The notes below the pieces were generated by a model. That model was not told the origin of the DNA, did not search any database, and worked only from the letters and a program-made list of their open reading frames with translations. DNA of 64,000 nucleotides. Origin: Epiperipatus broadwayi (Eukaryota; Onychophora; Udeonychophora; Euonychophora; Peripatidae). Positions 13,016-24,945 of the stretch are shown one piece after another. Both the position numbers and the translations under genes were made by a program. Within the stretch, counting starts at the first letter, position 1. Each line of letters opens with the position of its first letter. Location: assembly GCA_028023455.1 (NCBI GenBank), contig JAQFVV010006353.1, forward strand, positions 1,490,001-1,554,000, written 5' to 3'.

Positions 13016-13394
13016 TTAAAAAACATTTGGCAATTCAATAAGAAAGATAAATTTATATATCATATTGAAATTTTTATATTTTGCTACTTTAATATATTAA
13101 TAATTAGTTGGATGTTAGACTTCTTTTTAATTACTGGTCTTTTGTATTCTATTCTCATCCAATATGGAATTACATAGAGGACACTAAATTTTGTATTCCT
13201 ATTCTTTTTCAATATATATTCTCCAACCTGTCCTATATTATAGTTTTCAGAATAATCTTACTTGCATGGTATATAAGTGATATGGTATGACAGTTTTCAA
13301 ACCTTCTCAAAACTTTTCTTTTTTTCGACATCATTTATCATTTTCAATCAGTAATTTATTGCAAAATGGTCTCTATATTTATCTCAGTTTCTCT

Positions 13395-13560
13395 AATCCA
13401 TAGGTTTCTCTTCTCCACATCACACAAACAAATTTCTGTATTTCATTCAACTGCTTCATATGTAGTCTCTTTACAATCTCTTGAGATCTAGTTTAAGCCT
13501 TCAACTATCCAACTCTTATCTTTTTCTAGTGATATATCCAGACCTGTTTTATTTCAATGA
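13395..13560 (-). repeat. LINE-like fragment shared with the window start
   Basis: The reverse strand contains TGTGATGTGGAGAAGAGA, which also occurs on the + strand at 32-49. The surrounding reverse-strand frame (MKQLNEI, VMWRRE) resembles the distal part of LINE ORF2 proteins. Weak evidence. Confidence 0.3.
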
Positions 13561-13724
13561 TATCTATCAGTAATACATATTTGTTCTTTTATCTACATAT
13601 TTCACTGATTTTTTTCTTATTACTCCTACCATACGTCTCTTCATACTTCATTAAATAGTCTATAAGTCACTAAATTGCTCTTCTGTTAAGTGTGTAAGGG
13701 TTCGCGAGTATAGAAATTAAAATT

Positions 13725-14152
13725 AAACATCACATGATCATCATTCGTTATGCTTATCCAAGCTGTTTACATAGTGGCTAAACTCTCCATACAGTAGCGC
13801 CACTCAGTGCAGACCAGAATAATCAATTAATGCAAGAAGGTTTGTGCATAAAATCCCTATCTAGTGTCTATTCATCCAATATTGCCAGACTAGTTTCTAA
13901 CTTGTGGCTTTCATCAGTGAGGAGCCTTGGATCTGAGAGTACTGCACCTAGACCTTAGGAGATCCTAAGATCTAGGTACAGTGCTCTCAGATTCAAGGCT
14001 CCTCAATGATGAAAGCAACAAGTTGGAAACTAGTCTGGGGATATTGGATAAGCAGGCATTAGATAGGGATTTTATGCACAAATCTTTTTGCATCCATTGA
14101 TTACTCTGGCTTGCACTGAGTAGCGCTACTGTACCGAGAGTTTAGTCTCTGT
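13725..14152 (+). mobile_element. F1 foldback element with 12-bp target duplication
   Basis: Flanked by GAAATTAAAATT at 13713-13724 and 14153-14164. It starts with leader AAACATCACATGATCATCAT, then a near-perfect palindrome whose arms meet at about 13965 (CCTTAGGAGATCCTAAG). Confidence 0.75.
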
Positions 14153-14789
14153 GAAATTAAAATTGTTAGACTGTTGAGTAATTTCAATATTAATTGGCAT
14201 AATTTGGGACATTATTTTATTGATATTTCTTCAGTTACCCATAAAATTTTTAATGCGATGTCATCGATATGATCTCAAAAGTAATCTACCTTCTATTTCA
14301 AGTATTGAATATTTTTCCAAAATAGATTTTTCATCAAAAATTTTGAAGTAAAGATTTTACTAGTTAGATTAGGCAATTATAATATCTAGCACCACTTTGA
14401 TAAGAATTTTATAAAATACATTAATTTTACAGTGTAGATTCATGTCTAATAAAAATCTTTTTTAAATAACTAATATTACATGAATGTGTAAGGACGTGAG
14501 TGTGGTTGAAACCAACCATCCTATTGAAAAAATGATTAAAAGGGTACATAATAATAATTAGAGATGAAGAAAACAAAAGTTGCAGATTATGCTTGTATTA
14601 ATCAAACACATATTGATCATTAGAAAGGAATATTGAACAGAAAGAAAAAGTAAAAAAATAAAAATAAACTTTTATTCACATATATGCCCTAAAATGTTAA
14701 AAATAATTTTTCTTCAACTTTTACAAATTAAAGCGTGTATAAGAAAATGTCAATATGATAAAAAAAATTCCCAAACAAATCATGCTAAT

Positions 14790-14960
14790 AACTTGCAACT
14801 AACACCCACTTCTTTGTATTTATCTGATGAATAGATTGATATAGATACAAGAAGATGGATGTTAAATGCAAGTTTATTTAGATGACTGTTTGGAATCTTG
14901 ACTTCATGAATTTCATATTTTTATTCATGAGAACTGAAAACAGTTTTTTACTTTCTACTG
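14790..14960. repeat. Second copy of the hairpin repeat at 1216
   Basis: Shares TAGATTGATAT, a GCAAGTTTATTTAGATGA stretch and the arrangement of the 1216-1390 region, just upstream of the decayed LINE. Confidence 0.4.
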
Positions 14961-15039
14961 CAGTTTTGTGAATAAAAGTTTCTTTAATTTTTTTTTCTAC
15001 TTCTTCAAATTTTTAGTTTCAGAAATTAGAAATAAAGAG

Positions 15040-16510
15040 AATTTTAATAGAATTTAATACTGCTAGATGACAGCACTGTTTTTGGTGTTTTTGAGAGAAA
15101 TGGAGAGAGAGCAATAGAAAGATTAGGAAGAAGGGTAGAGATACCATTAATAGGTGGCAAGGGAGTATATACATTGTCAGGTCTTTTATTTGTGGATGAT
15201 GGATTTTTGTGCACATAAAGAAGACACGATATGGAAGTTATGCTGAGGACATGCACAAGAGTGGATAAAGAGATGGGGATTAAATTTAGTGAAGAAAAAT
15301 TAGAAGTAATGATGATTAATACTGAGAAAAGTGAAGACAAAGACTTATCATGGAAGATATAAAGTTAAGTGTGGTGAATACATATAACTATTTGGTAATC
15401 GTCTGAAGTAATTAGAGAAATTGCTTGGCTGAATGGGAGAAAAAATTGATTAATGAAGCAAAGATAAAAAAGAGACTGATAAAGAAATTAACAGTGTTTT
15501 CATATAGTAAATATGATGTAGCTAGAATTGTTATGGAAGGGAGTGGCAGTAACAGGGTTAACTTATGGTAATGATGAATTATGTGTTAGTAAAGGGGTGT
15601 TAGATTAGTTAGAAAAAGTACAAAGTAGGAAAGCATGCATTAGATGTAGATGTGTGAATGGCAAAAGAGGCAATTCAAGGAAAAATGGGATACCAAGTTT
15701 TTATAAGAGAGATGCAAAAAGCAAAATGAAAATGTTCAGTAGATTGCAGTTTATGGATAACAAGAGAATAACCAAAATAGTATTTAATTGGGTTATGGGT
15801 GAGAAAGATAGTATGGTATGCAGAAGATTTGGATAAAGAATTTATATCAGTATACTTATACAAAAGGTGGGATGATTCTGTTAGGAGAATGGTGAGTGTT
15901 ATAGTGACAAGGAATGGGATAGAAAATAGATGCGTTAATAAAGAATAGAGTTGGAGATATGGAGAACTAGTATGGAGAGTGAAAAGAGTTTAAATGTATA
16001 CAGAAGTAAGCAGAATATTGGGTGTGAATTAATTTATGATGCAAGGAAAGTAGTTTACTGTTTAGCTTGAATAGAATTTTTAGCAACAAGGGAATATACA
16101 TATAAATGGAGAAATGTGGATAATTTAGTCTGCAAGTTGTATAAAGAAAGCATGGAAAAAATATTGGGCATCTGTTAATTGAATATAAATGTCTGCAAGC
16201 AGAAAGGGTATAAATAATGAAGTTGTGGAAGAATAAATATAAACAAAGTGATTATGCAGAAAGTGGGTTCTTGATTTTTATGTTAGATTTGGAAAAAGAT
16301 AAGGGGGATTTAGATATAAAGGCCATGGAATTGACAAAGATTATGTTGTGGAAATGGGATGGAGCAGGATAGAGAAGAATATAGGAAAACTTAGGGCAGG
16401 GAATGGAAAGGGAAGGTAAAATGGCTAACAAATATCTCTGGGCATAGTGGCTGAGAGATTCCTGACTCTGCAAAAGAAGTCACAGTGCATCACATCACAC
16501 CCCAGAAAAA
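15040..16510 (+). pseudogene. Decayed LINE ORF2 3' part (reverse transcriptase region)
   Basis: On the + strand near 15170-15215 the frame reads YTLSGLLFVDDGFLC, which resembles the F/Y-x-DD catalytic block of non-LTR reverse transcriptases. Further on come DKEMGIKFSEEKLEVMMINT, then LEKVQSRKACIRC, and near the end GHSG-like and VTVHHITP-like tail sequences. Stops and frameshifts are frequent, so it is a dead copy. The antisense open frames over 15019-15340 are shadows. Confidence 0.65.
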
Positions 16511-16813
16511 GTTAAAAATTTCAAATTTTTTGCTAATTTTTTAAAGATATATTATAATCAAGAATGCAATGATTCAATTTGATTGAAAATTGGGAAATGG
16601 GGAGACATTGAATTACAAAATTGTATACAGATTTTTAAAAAAGAGGACATATTAAAATAAAAGCATGAAAAGAAGAACATTTGAAGAAATTGTTCCCATG
16701 ACAATAACAAATAATCATGAAAGTCAATTAAGTTTGATAACCCTTAATATTAGAAAATGCTCGTTAATACTGTCATTAAGAAAAAAAAAGGAAAATTGGG
16801 AAGATTCTTATAG

Positions 16814-16996
16814 AACCACTAAACGTCACATGATCACTATCTCATACTAGCACATAATTGTTATTAAACAAAGCAAAACTCTCCATACAGTAGTGCCATC
16901 TTGTGCCAACAAAGAGCAATCAATGCCTTCTGGTATCCATTGATTGCTCTTGTTGGCACAAGATGGCACTATTGTATGGAGAGTTTTGCTTTGTTT
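16814..16996 (+). mobile_element. F1 foldback element with 13-bp target duplication
   Basis: Flanked by AAGATTCTTATAG at 16801-16813 and 16997-17009. Leader CACTAAACGTCACATGATCA, then inverted arms CAAAACTCTCCATACAGTAG and its complement. At 183 bp it is the most compact copy. Confidence 0.75.
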
Positions 16997-17502
16997 AAGA
17001 TTCTTATAGGTAAGTATTTAAACTTTCTTCTGGTTATTGGTTTTGTCAGAAAAGTTGAATTGGTTTAAGTGTTAATTTAAATTTAGTTTTCATGAATCTA
17101 AAAATCACCATTTTGATTTTCCATACTAATATTGCTGCTGGTCAGGTCAGAAACACTTGAAAAAGAGAAAAGAATAATACCACCCGGAATGTTGTATTAT
17201 TTACTAAATTTGTGTGTTATTACTAATTGATGATTTTATTTGAAGTTTAAGTTTGAATTTTTCTAAAATCATTTAACAATTGAATGTAGGTAGTGAGAAT
17301 ATATATATATTTCTGTTGCAGCCGACAATTTAATGCACATTTATTTATGTTTGAAAAATTCGTAATTTATTCCGTTTTTTTTTTAGTATTACTTATTTTT
17401 AAATAGAATTTGTAACAATACATCCTATAATTCACAGAATAATATTTTAGTATAATTTAATTTAGTATTATTTATTACAGTGGCAATTTTTTTTTAAAAC
17501 AG

Positions 17503-17617
17503 ATCGGATGTTGTAGAGTGTTTGAGTAAAAATGTTCGTGATGATGTACTGACTGATAGGAAACAAAAAATATCTAAGGAATGCAGAAGGCAGCTTAAAG
17601 TTGAGCTCTTGCAGAGG
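17503..17617 (+). CDS. GLG1: GLG1 internal exon (2nd)
   Basis: After the split Lys codon the exon reads SDVVECLSKNVRDDVLTDRK and continues to ECRRQLKVELLQR. It corresponds to the vertebrate GLG1 stretch with VDVVICL and LKCRRQLRVEEL, which closes the repeat begun in the previous exon. The two cysteines (ECL, ECRR) are the second half of the four-cysteine repeat. The acceptor is AAAACAG, the donor is GTAAAC, and the exon is 115 nt leaving phase 0. The next exon follows after only 74 nt. Confidence is high because frame, splice sites and family pattern agree. Confidence 0.9.
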
Positions 17618-17691
17618 GTAAACATGTATTCTGAATTTTGTTTATTGAAGAATTTTTACTATCATATACATATTTCGCTAATTTATTGTAG
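17618..17691 (+). other. GLG1: GLG1 mini-intron, 74 nt
   Basis: It starts GTAAAC, ends TTGTAG, and separates two exons that join in phase 0. The neighbouring introns are about 5.4, 6.0, 5.0 and more than 35 kb. Confidence 0.85.
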
Positions 17692-17784
17692 AATGAAAAC
17701 ATAAAATTGGATGAAAATTTAAGCAAAGACTGTAAGAAAGACGTTGAAAAACTCTGTAGTGATATTAGTCCAGAAAATGCTCAG
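17692..17784 (+). CDS. GLG1: GLG1 internal exon (3rd)
   Basis: These 31 codons begin NENIKLDENLSKDCKKDVEK and end LCSDISPENAQ. The C-x7-C pair and the preceding I-L-x(4)-L pattern are the start of a GLG1 cysteine-rich repeat, aligning with vertebrate EDIRLEPDLYEACKSDIKNF. The acceptor is TTATTGTAG and the donor GTAAAG, with phase 0 at both ends. It is separated from the preceding exon by a 74-nt intron (17618-17691), unlike the multi-kilobase introns around it. Confidence 0.9.
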
Positions 17785-18104
17785 GTAAAGAAATATTTTT
17801 AATGTTGATTATTTGGCGGGAAAATATCAAAATTTGATTTTACATTAATGATTCGTAAATGAGAGAAATTTTGCCTTTAAATATTCAAGAGAATTTCTGA
17901 ACATGAATCACACCCTCCACATGCACACACACAATTATAAGTACTGTAATTACAGTTGTGAATATATATGAATTGTTTGAAATTATTGATTTATAATAAT
18001 TACTGTTAAAAGTAACTGATATACTTTTGTTCTTAAGAAAAGGTAGAGAAATCGAGAAGATTTTTATAGATAAATATGCGAAATTTCTACTAACTGTTGC
18101 TCTG

Positions 18105-18295
18105 GAAGTATAACTCAGTTGGTTAGAACATTACTTTAAATTCAATATTCAAGAATCTAAAAATCCAGGTTCGATTACAATGTTAGTACTGTCCCTGAAT
18201 ACTTGGAGAAGGGAATAATGCCATGTGAAAGTTGAATGTATTTGGAAAGTTTAAATACAGTTTACTACAGTTTGAATTTTCTAAAGACATTGAAT
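18105..18295 (+). mobile_element. tRNA-derived SINE, family S1
   Basis: A-box-like TAACTCAGTTGGTTAGAAC and B-box-like GGTTCGATTAC, then a body ending GTTGAATGTATTTGG. The same body and tail occur at 35272-35466. Confidence 0.6.
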
Positions 18296-18419
18296 ATTTA
18301 ATATTAAATGATGGGAATAGTCCAACATTTAATTACTACCAAAATGCCACCAATGTAACCTTCAAACACTGATATACCTTTGACTGTCCTTTATTAAGTT
18401 CTTTTTATTCATCACAATC

Positions 18420-18640
18420 TTCTTTATAAACAAAGAAAACTTAGTAAAAGACAGTCCATTCTTTTATTATATGTGTTGTTGAATATTAAAGCTAGAGGAT
18501 ATATCAGTTATTATAAAATGATAATCTGAAATATTTCGTACACACACACACACACAAATAATAAGGAAAACTTAGTAAAAGGCAGTCAGTTTTTTTTATT
18601 ATATATATTGTCAAATATTAAAGCTAGAGATATATCTGCT
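18420..18640 (+). repeat. Direct repeat around a CA microsatellite
   Basis: GAAAACTTAGTAAAAGACAG with ATATTAAAGCTAGAG occurs at about 18436-18500 and again at about 18567-18632, separated by (CA)n at 18541-18557. Confidence 0.65.
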
Positions 18641-18699
18641 ATATTATCTCACTATGCTAGCTCGCTATTTAAGTTGTGTTTTTTTTAACAAATGAATGA

Positions 18700-19240
18700 A
18701 AAAGTGAATTCACCTTTCATTTACTATCTTAAGATTTTAAATAGCGTATAATTTAGATAAGGATAACTATAAAGACAAATCTAAATGCACTTAGATGTTA
18801 CTACAACTTAACTCGATAAACTTTCTATTTATGTTTACATGGCTGAATTAATTTCTAATCATTTTAATAATTTGCAAACGATTATAATTTAACTATATAA
18901 CACCCAAATAGAAATATGCATAAGACTAAAATGGCAATTTTATATAAAGAAACAACAATCTATATACATATTATCTATTAGTCTTTTTTTAAAATAGTCA
19001 AATGAAAAAATGAACGGATCTATCATGTAGTAAGATCATAAATTAGACAATGATAAGTATAGAGATGAATCTATATAAGTCAAGATGTTGCTTGGGTTTC
19101 ATTTGTTGAACTTTTTTTTTTTTTTTAACAAGGTAGCATTGGTTTCTAATCATTTTAATGAATTTCAAACCTTCATAATTTACTATGTAGGAAATACAGA
19201 TGTGCATAACACTAAAATGACATTTTTATTCTGTGATAGA
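18700..19240 (+). repeat. Dispersed repeat, two copies (third at 22260-22500)
   Basis: Shared phrases include TTTCTAATCATTTTAAT, CATAAGACTAAAATGGCA and CATAACACTAAAATGACA. The copy at 22260-22500 has TTTTTAATCATTTGAATAAC and CTAAACTGGCATTTTTATAT. All lie in one GLG1 intron. Confidence 0.55.
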
Positions 19241-19844
19241 ACGAGGTCAAACCCGGTCACAACAAGTGCAAAAGGTGGTCATCATCATACGAATATGTTG
19301 ACTATTAAATTTAGCGGTCTTAAATTTGATTAGTTTTATTTTTATTTTATTGCGTGGTTATGGTTGTTTAAATGTGTATATAGGAAGGGGGGGGGGGCAT
19401 GCTATGTTGTTTCGAAACAGTTATGTATATGCGGGTTATGGATGTGTGTATGAATGGGTTTAACTGTTGGGAGGGGAGAGATGAGGTTTTCTCTTGCTTG
19501 GTTGTTTTGTGAGAAGCATAGAAATTGACAGAACAATTAAATTTGAAAGATGCTAAAAGCGTTTACGTTTCTCAGTAGGAATCCGGTTGGGCATAAAACA
19601 AGACAACAGGAAATAGGAAACTAGTGAACTTTCTAGAAAGAATGGAGGGAGGTATAAACGGAAAGGACCCGGAATGCTAGGCGTCTTGTCTCTGCAGAGA
19701 ATGAAGTAAAAGTATAGAGATATAGCTAGCACAGCAGAAATTGATAGAATAATTTTCACATCAAATCGCGGTCGAAATGGAAATGTGGGGGTGAGTCTAA
19801 CGTATCGGGCTCAAACCTTATCCCAAACTAATTGTGTGCTGCTA

Positions 19845-19996
19845 CGACTAATGAAGAAAGAATATGCCTCATTGGATTAAAAGCTACCGCCATTATCAAA
19901 GCTGTGAATCGTCAAGTTTCTGGAAATGGAGATCGGAAAATTAAAGAAGAAACCTTGCTTGTTGTCATAAATTTGTCTGGATTCATATTAAACTGG
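19845..19996 (+). other. Unidentified 45-codon open frame in intron
   Basis: The frame TNEERICLIGLKATAIIKAV continues to GFILNW and a stop. The region 19500-20040 is less AT-rich than its surroundings. It does not fit the GLG1 repeat pattern, and GLG1 is continuous across it. Confidence 0.25.
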
Positions 19997-20084
19997 TAAG
20001 TTTTATTTTACGAGATCCCTGGGGAAATGCAGGTAGTATAAACTTTTGTATCGATTTCAGTCTAAATTTCATAACAGATTCCCT

Positions 20085-21235
20085 CGACTTTGTGAACAAA
20101 ATTCGGTAAACATGAAATTATCAAGTCATGACAAAATTTTGTAGTTCAAATTTTTTTCACCAGAGTGTTTCTTGTCGAATTATTTAAAAATTTGTTACTG
20201 GGCGACATAAAATTATATTATAAAAAAATAATTAATAACAAATAGTTATATTATAAAAAATATCTGATAAAAAATAATTTATTAAAATAATAACAAAATA
20301 AACGGCCCGGATATTATGCAGTCAACATTTTACGCATATTCTGTAATAAGTTCATTCATAATTCCTGTCCATTATAGTTTTCGCTTATAAATAGCGATAA
20401 AATTTGCAAAGACGACCTGCGTTGGATGTCGCTGAAAATATGTTGCGCATTCTTCGTGGCAAAAATTGTCCAGTCTATTATAGTATGGCAACTTACCCTT
20501 GTCTCGTGAGCAATAAAACATTGGCAAATTATATGACCAATAATATACTATAAGCATAATTGTCTTTAGGGACAAGCGGCTTTAAAAAAAAAAAACCCCA
20601 CCCTTTCTGATGGATACACGGCGGCGACAATCTCCATTGCCACCTGTGACCATCTCCGCATTCTTGCTGTCTGATCAGAGAATACTGCACGCCGCAATGC
20701 TGGCATAGGATACTATTCTTAAGCAGGCGCCTCCTTGCTAACTCCGGAGTTCAAAGTTCATCCATCAACAGCCACGAAGTCCAATTTTCTATGCGAATAT
20801 CTGCAGCATGTAACATTTCATTCTCTGGCTCTACAACTATATTATCATTTGCAGGATTCATTTTACAGACTATGTCTGAAAACTGAAAAACTCTTAGAAA
20901 GCCGCGTCTTACAACTTTGAAAAACTTGCAAAAAGTGCCCCAAGACAATGTAACAATTTTACCAACAATACTTTATTCCAATCCTACCTATAGGAATTTG
21001 CTTTGCGAATTTTATCTTTTATATAAGCGAAAACTACATTGGTGGTTGAGAGGTCAGCGACAGCTGCTTTACAAGCAATTGTCCCGGGTTAGCAGGTTCG
21101 CTTCCTGGCTGATGCTATGACACATGAGAAAAAAAAAACTACAATGAACAGTAGTAATTTGACAAGAAAGACTGGTGAGAATTCGAATTTTGTCGTGACC
21201 TGGTAAGTTCATGTTTACCCAAAATTCAACTTAAG
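20085..21235. mobile_element. Long-inverted-repeat element with nested SINE
   Basis: The left side has GGTAAACATGAAATTATCAA, TTTCTTGTCGAATTATT and TTTTCGCTTATAAATAGCGA. The right side has the complements in reverse order: ATATAAGCGAAAACT, AATTTGACAAGAAAGACTGG and GTAAGTTCATGTTTACC. The right arm is split by a SINE at 21039-21139. The centre (20420-20990) is less AT-rich than its surroundings and has no recognisable protein. Confidence 0.6.
21039..21139 (+). mobile_element. tRNA-derived SINE, family S2
   Basis: A-box-like GGTGGTTGAGAGGTCAGCG, B-box-like GCAGGTTCGCTTCC, and a poly-A tail at about 21128-21138. It does not fold as an intact tRNA by eye. Confidence 0.65.
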
Positions 21236-21636
21236 ATTATTTATCAAGAAATAAATTGTGTGAGCTTGTATTTTCATTAATAGTTGACGTCACTCCTTGG
21301 ACTAAACTAATAGTCATAAAAGAAAAAAACTTAATAAATAAAAAAGAGTAAGAAATTTTTTTTCAATCTGTTCTCGACTTTTAAACCTTACTTCCAATGT
21401 AGATTGCATATATGAATGTGTGTGTGTGAATCGAAACAGCAGGGCATTAATTTTATGTATTGAAGGGTTGTTCTTTCCTCAATTATATAATATTATCGAT
21501 TGACATTAATTTGTAAACTAATAAATTTTATGCTAGCTTCTAAAATCACATATGTAATATATTTTGTTTGTGTAGTTGTAACCCATTAATGACGGTTTTA
21601 AAGTAGACAGATTCTCGATTATAAAGGGGTACTGGA

Positions 21637-21742
21637 ATATGAGGGTGATTATTTCTAGCTCATATCTACTCCAGGCAATAATGCCACCCATATGAGGGGG
21701 ATTATTTCTAACTCATATCTACTCCAGGCAATAATGCCACCC
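21637..21742 (+). repeat. 52-bp tandem repeat, 2 copies
   Basis: ATGAGGGTGATTATTTCTAG and ATGAGGGGGATTATTTCTAA start the two copies; both end CAATAATGCCACCC. Confidence 0.8.
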
Positions 21743-21950
21743 GACTTGAGTCTGAGCTAGCCGACGGTTAAACCTCTCTAGTCTATAGTTATATATTAGT
21801 CGCTCATCATTAGCTTATCGCCTTCGCGTAATTCTTATTTTATATCTGATTGGCACTTGGAATCTGCTAGATGTCCATAAATACGCGTTGGGAAAACTAT
21901 TTTCCTTATTGTTATAGATTAGAATAGTACATACGGTAGAAGTATTTTTT

Positions 21951-22140
21951 GCGTATATTCTCATAAGTAATAGAATCGCATATATGTGTGTGATAATAAA
22001 TATATATGTCTACTATTCTACAAGAAAAAGGTTTTGTTACAAATTTTGCGTATATTCTCATAAGTAATAGATTCGCATATGTGCAGTAATAAATCTATAT
22101 ATGTCTACTGTGCTATACGAAAAGGGAGGTTTTGTTACAA
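21951..22140 (+). repeat. 97-bp tandem repeat, 2 copies
   Basis: GCGTATATTCTCATAAGTAA begins copies at 21951 and 22048, each ending GGTTTTGTTACAA. Confidence 0.8.
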
Positions 22141-22499
22141 TATAAACAACAGTCTGCGTATACATGATCTGGTGACATCGTTTAGTTAATCTTTTTTTTT
22201 TTTTTCTACGAATAGATAAAGTAATGAATTTTTTTTGCCTACTCTGGTAAGATTTTAAGCAGACCATAAATTCGACAATAAAGATTAATGTAAATAGGCA
22301 AGATGTTGTTATGGCTTCGTTGATAAATGAAGTACAGTATATATATTTACAAGGCAGAATTAATTTTTAATCATTTGAATAACTCTAAAGACTACATAAA
22401 TCATTATGTAACAAATATAAATAGGTGTAATTCTAAACTGGCATTTTTATATGAACAAACAATCAAATAACATGTATATATTTTCTACCATTTTCATTT

Positions 22500-23545
22500 T
22501 ATTCCCAAAACCAATTTTTTATCGTTATTATTACTGTCTAATTCACAGTCTATTTAAAGTCTTAGGTGACAAAAGGGTTGCATATATGGGATCAAATGGG
22601 GTGCTTTTTACCATATAATTGATGATGAAATTGTGATACACGTCACATATACCTACACTTATGATCATTACTAGTTATCCATAAATAGGCGTGACCATTC
22701 GAAACCAAAAAAAAAGGTCTAAAAAAGAACAAAAGATAAAAATGTGTTTTGCAATTAATATATAAATTAATCTATGAGTTACAAATATGCTCAATATACC
22801 CCACATGAGGTGCTAAACCTTTTAATATGCTATTTTGCAATGCTTCTTTGGACCACTTTTGAAGTCTCCTTTTTTTATGAAAGACTAAATGTACCTTGAC
22901 TAATTGTAGCTCCTCATTGTATTCTAATCTCGGCCATATCCTTCCAGTGAAAGCAATCACTGTTTCATCTTCTAAATTCCTTCGATAGAACGTCTTTACA
23001 GTGTAATTTGGGTTTCATTTTCCATGAAAACCATGCTCAATTCAAGTTCACCATAAAATATTTACTTACTAATGCACATTGCATATAACGTTAATTATTT
23101 GAAGTTAAAATTAAAATTTGAATTTTTTTTTTTTTTTTAAAAATTGTAAAATCATAATATTTACAAGTTACTTATGTTGTTTTTAAATAAGACATTTATT
23201 TTATATAGCACAATGTTTTTATAAACATGTAATATTAATAAGCCAATAAGCTAATGCACATGCGCTTTGTAGATTTATCTATGTAAATGAATACTCCCAC
23301 TTTCTAAACACAAGATAAAGTCTTTGTGAAAAGATAGAATGAATCCATCTATCTTTTCGACCCAAACGTTTATATATGGGAAAATCTTAAGTATTTGGAA
23401 ATGAGAGGGTGAAGATGTTAATTGATCACTTTAAATTATTTTTTTACTATATGAATGAATGACGCTTGCGAAATTTCTAGAATTTACAATACGTCATTCT
23501 TATTAAATTTATACTTTTTTTATATATTTAAGTTTTTGTTTTTTT
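22500..23545. other. Intronic stretch, nothing recognised
   Basis: AT-rich sequence with poly-A/T runs. The open frame on the minus strand at 22772-22960 has no family resemblance. Confidence 0.45.
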
Positions 23546-23742
23546 TACATGATCACCATTTTTTATATTTACACAATCTGTTAAAATAGTAGCAATTCTC
23601 CGTACAATAGTGCCACCTGGTGCAAGCCATAGTAATCAATGGTTAGAAGATTTTTGATACATAAATTTTCTAGCATCCTTTGATTACAATGACTCACACT
23701 AGATGGCACTATTTGTATGGAGAGAGTTGCTACTGTTTGTTT
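23546..23742 (+). mobile_element. F1 foldback element near GLG1 acceptor
   Basis: Leader ACATGATCACCATTTTTTAT, arms GCAATTCTCCGTACAATAGT and a matching inverted right arm (ACTATTTGTATGGAGAG). It ends about 45 bp before the splice acceptor of the fourth GLG1 exon. Confidence 0.65.
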
Positions 23743-23789
23743 TGTAATTATATTTTAATGTGAAAATGATGATATTATTTCTTCTCTAG

Positions 23790-23861
23790 GTTTTTGAATG
23801 TTTAAAATCAAACAGGAAAAAATTATCGCCGACATGCCACAAGACATTATTCAACAGAGAA
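23790..23861 (+). CDS. GLG1: GLG1 internal exon (4th)
   Basis: These 24 codons read VFECLKSNRKKLSPTCHKTL followed by FNRE. They align with the vertebrate GLG1 stretch IIECLKENKKQLSTRCHQKV, with both cysteines conserved. The acceptor is TTCTCTAG and the donor GTAAGA, with phase 0 on both sides. A foldback element (23546-23742) sits about 50 bp upstream of the acceptor. The exon completes the repeat opened by the previous exon. Confidence 0.9.
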
Positions 23862-24945
23862 GTAAGAATATTTTATAATTTTTTTGTTCAAAATTCGATT
23901 AATAATTCCTACTGTTTTGTTAATTAAATAGTTTAAGGTTAATACATATCAAACTATAATTGCTGATTGTCTTTTGTAAGTGAATGTTACATATTTAATT
24001 GATATAGTCATATGAGTATATATATTAATTTTATAAATCTGATATCATTCAGTACTTTGAGATCAGATTTTTGCAAAAGTTATGACATTTGACGATGATA
24101 CTTAATTGGGGGAAAAAAACTCAATTATATCATACAGCAATTCAATTGTGAAAACACCGTCTTTTTGATATAGCCAGTTTTTGTTTCTATTCTTTGTTTT
24201 TTCATTTAATTTTGATTGGCTATTTATGGCCCGATCCCTATTCATAATGACAGCAATCTAATTCAGTGAGCATCATCGCCTATCGGCCCATTATTACCAG
24301 TGGATGTATGTTATCATCTCTCTATACAATCATTTTTCCATGGTCATGAATGCTCATTCCGATCAAGATAAGATGGAATTTGGATTAGTCTATTATTTCA
24401 AGGCAAGATGAGACATGATACTAGTGAAGATTCAAAACGAATCTGATGTTTTCTAAAAATTTGAATCCTTATGTAATGTAATTTTGAGTTCAGACTATAA
24501 CTGGATCACAAATAGCAGATAGAGTTATGAACTTCAGATAAGGGAGTTAATACTCGATCTTGACTATCTCCTATTCCCTTTTGTGATAATATATTGATTT
24601 AACTAAGACTAATACTGTTCCAATATGTCTTTTCTGTTGGTTTTCTGTGCCTTTTTGCCCCTTCATGCTCCCTTTATTTTTATTTTTCCCCAAGTTTTTC
24701 CATCTTTTGGGATCCTGCAATGGGGTTGCAAAATAATACAGCTTGGAATCAAACACAATCCCTTGCTTTATTTCAGTGATTTCTTTGTTCTTTAATAAAA
24801 TCTATATTTGACCCATCCATTTAGTTCTTGAGGTATTTCAATAGAAGTGTTAAAAAAAACTAAGGCAAATTTTGACATTGTGTTTTATTAGAAAGAAGAA
24901 TTACATTGGAGATAGAAATGAATAGGTCTCTTTCAAAAGAAATCG

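Noticed and set aside
19553-19759. Minus-strand 68-codon frame with a hydrophobic start
   Set aside because: It resembles a signal-anchor peptide, but there is no homology or splice context. Likely chance.
21039-21125. tRNA gene
   Set aside because: A- and B-box-like sequences and a poly-A tail are present, but no cloverleaf is evident. SINE remnant.
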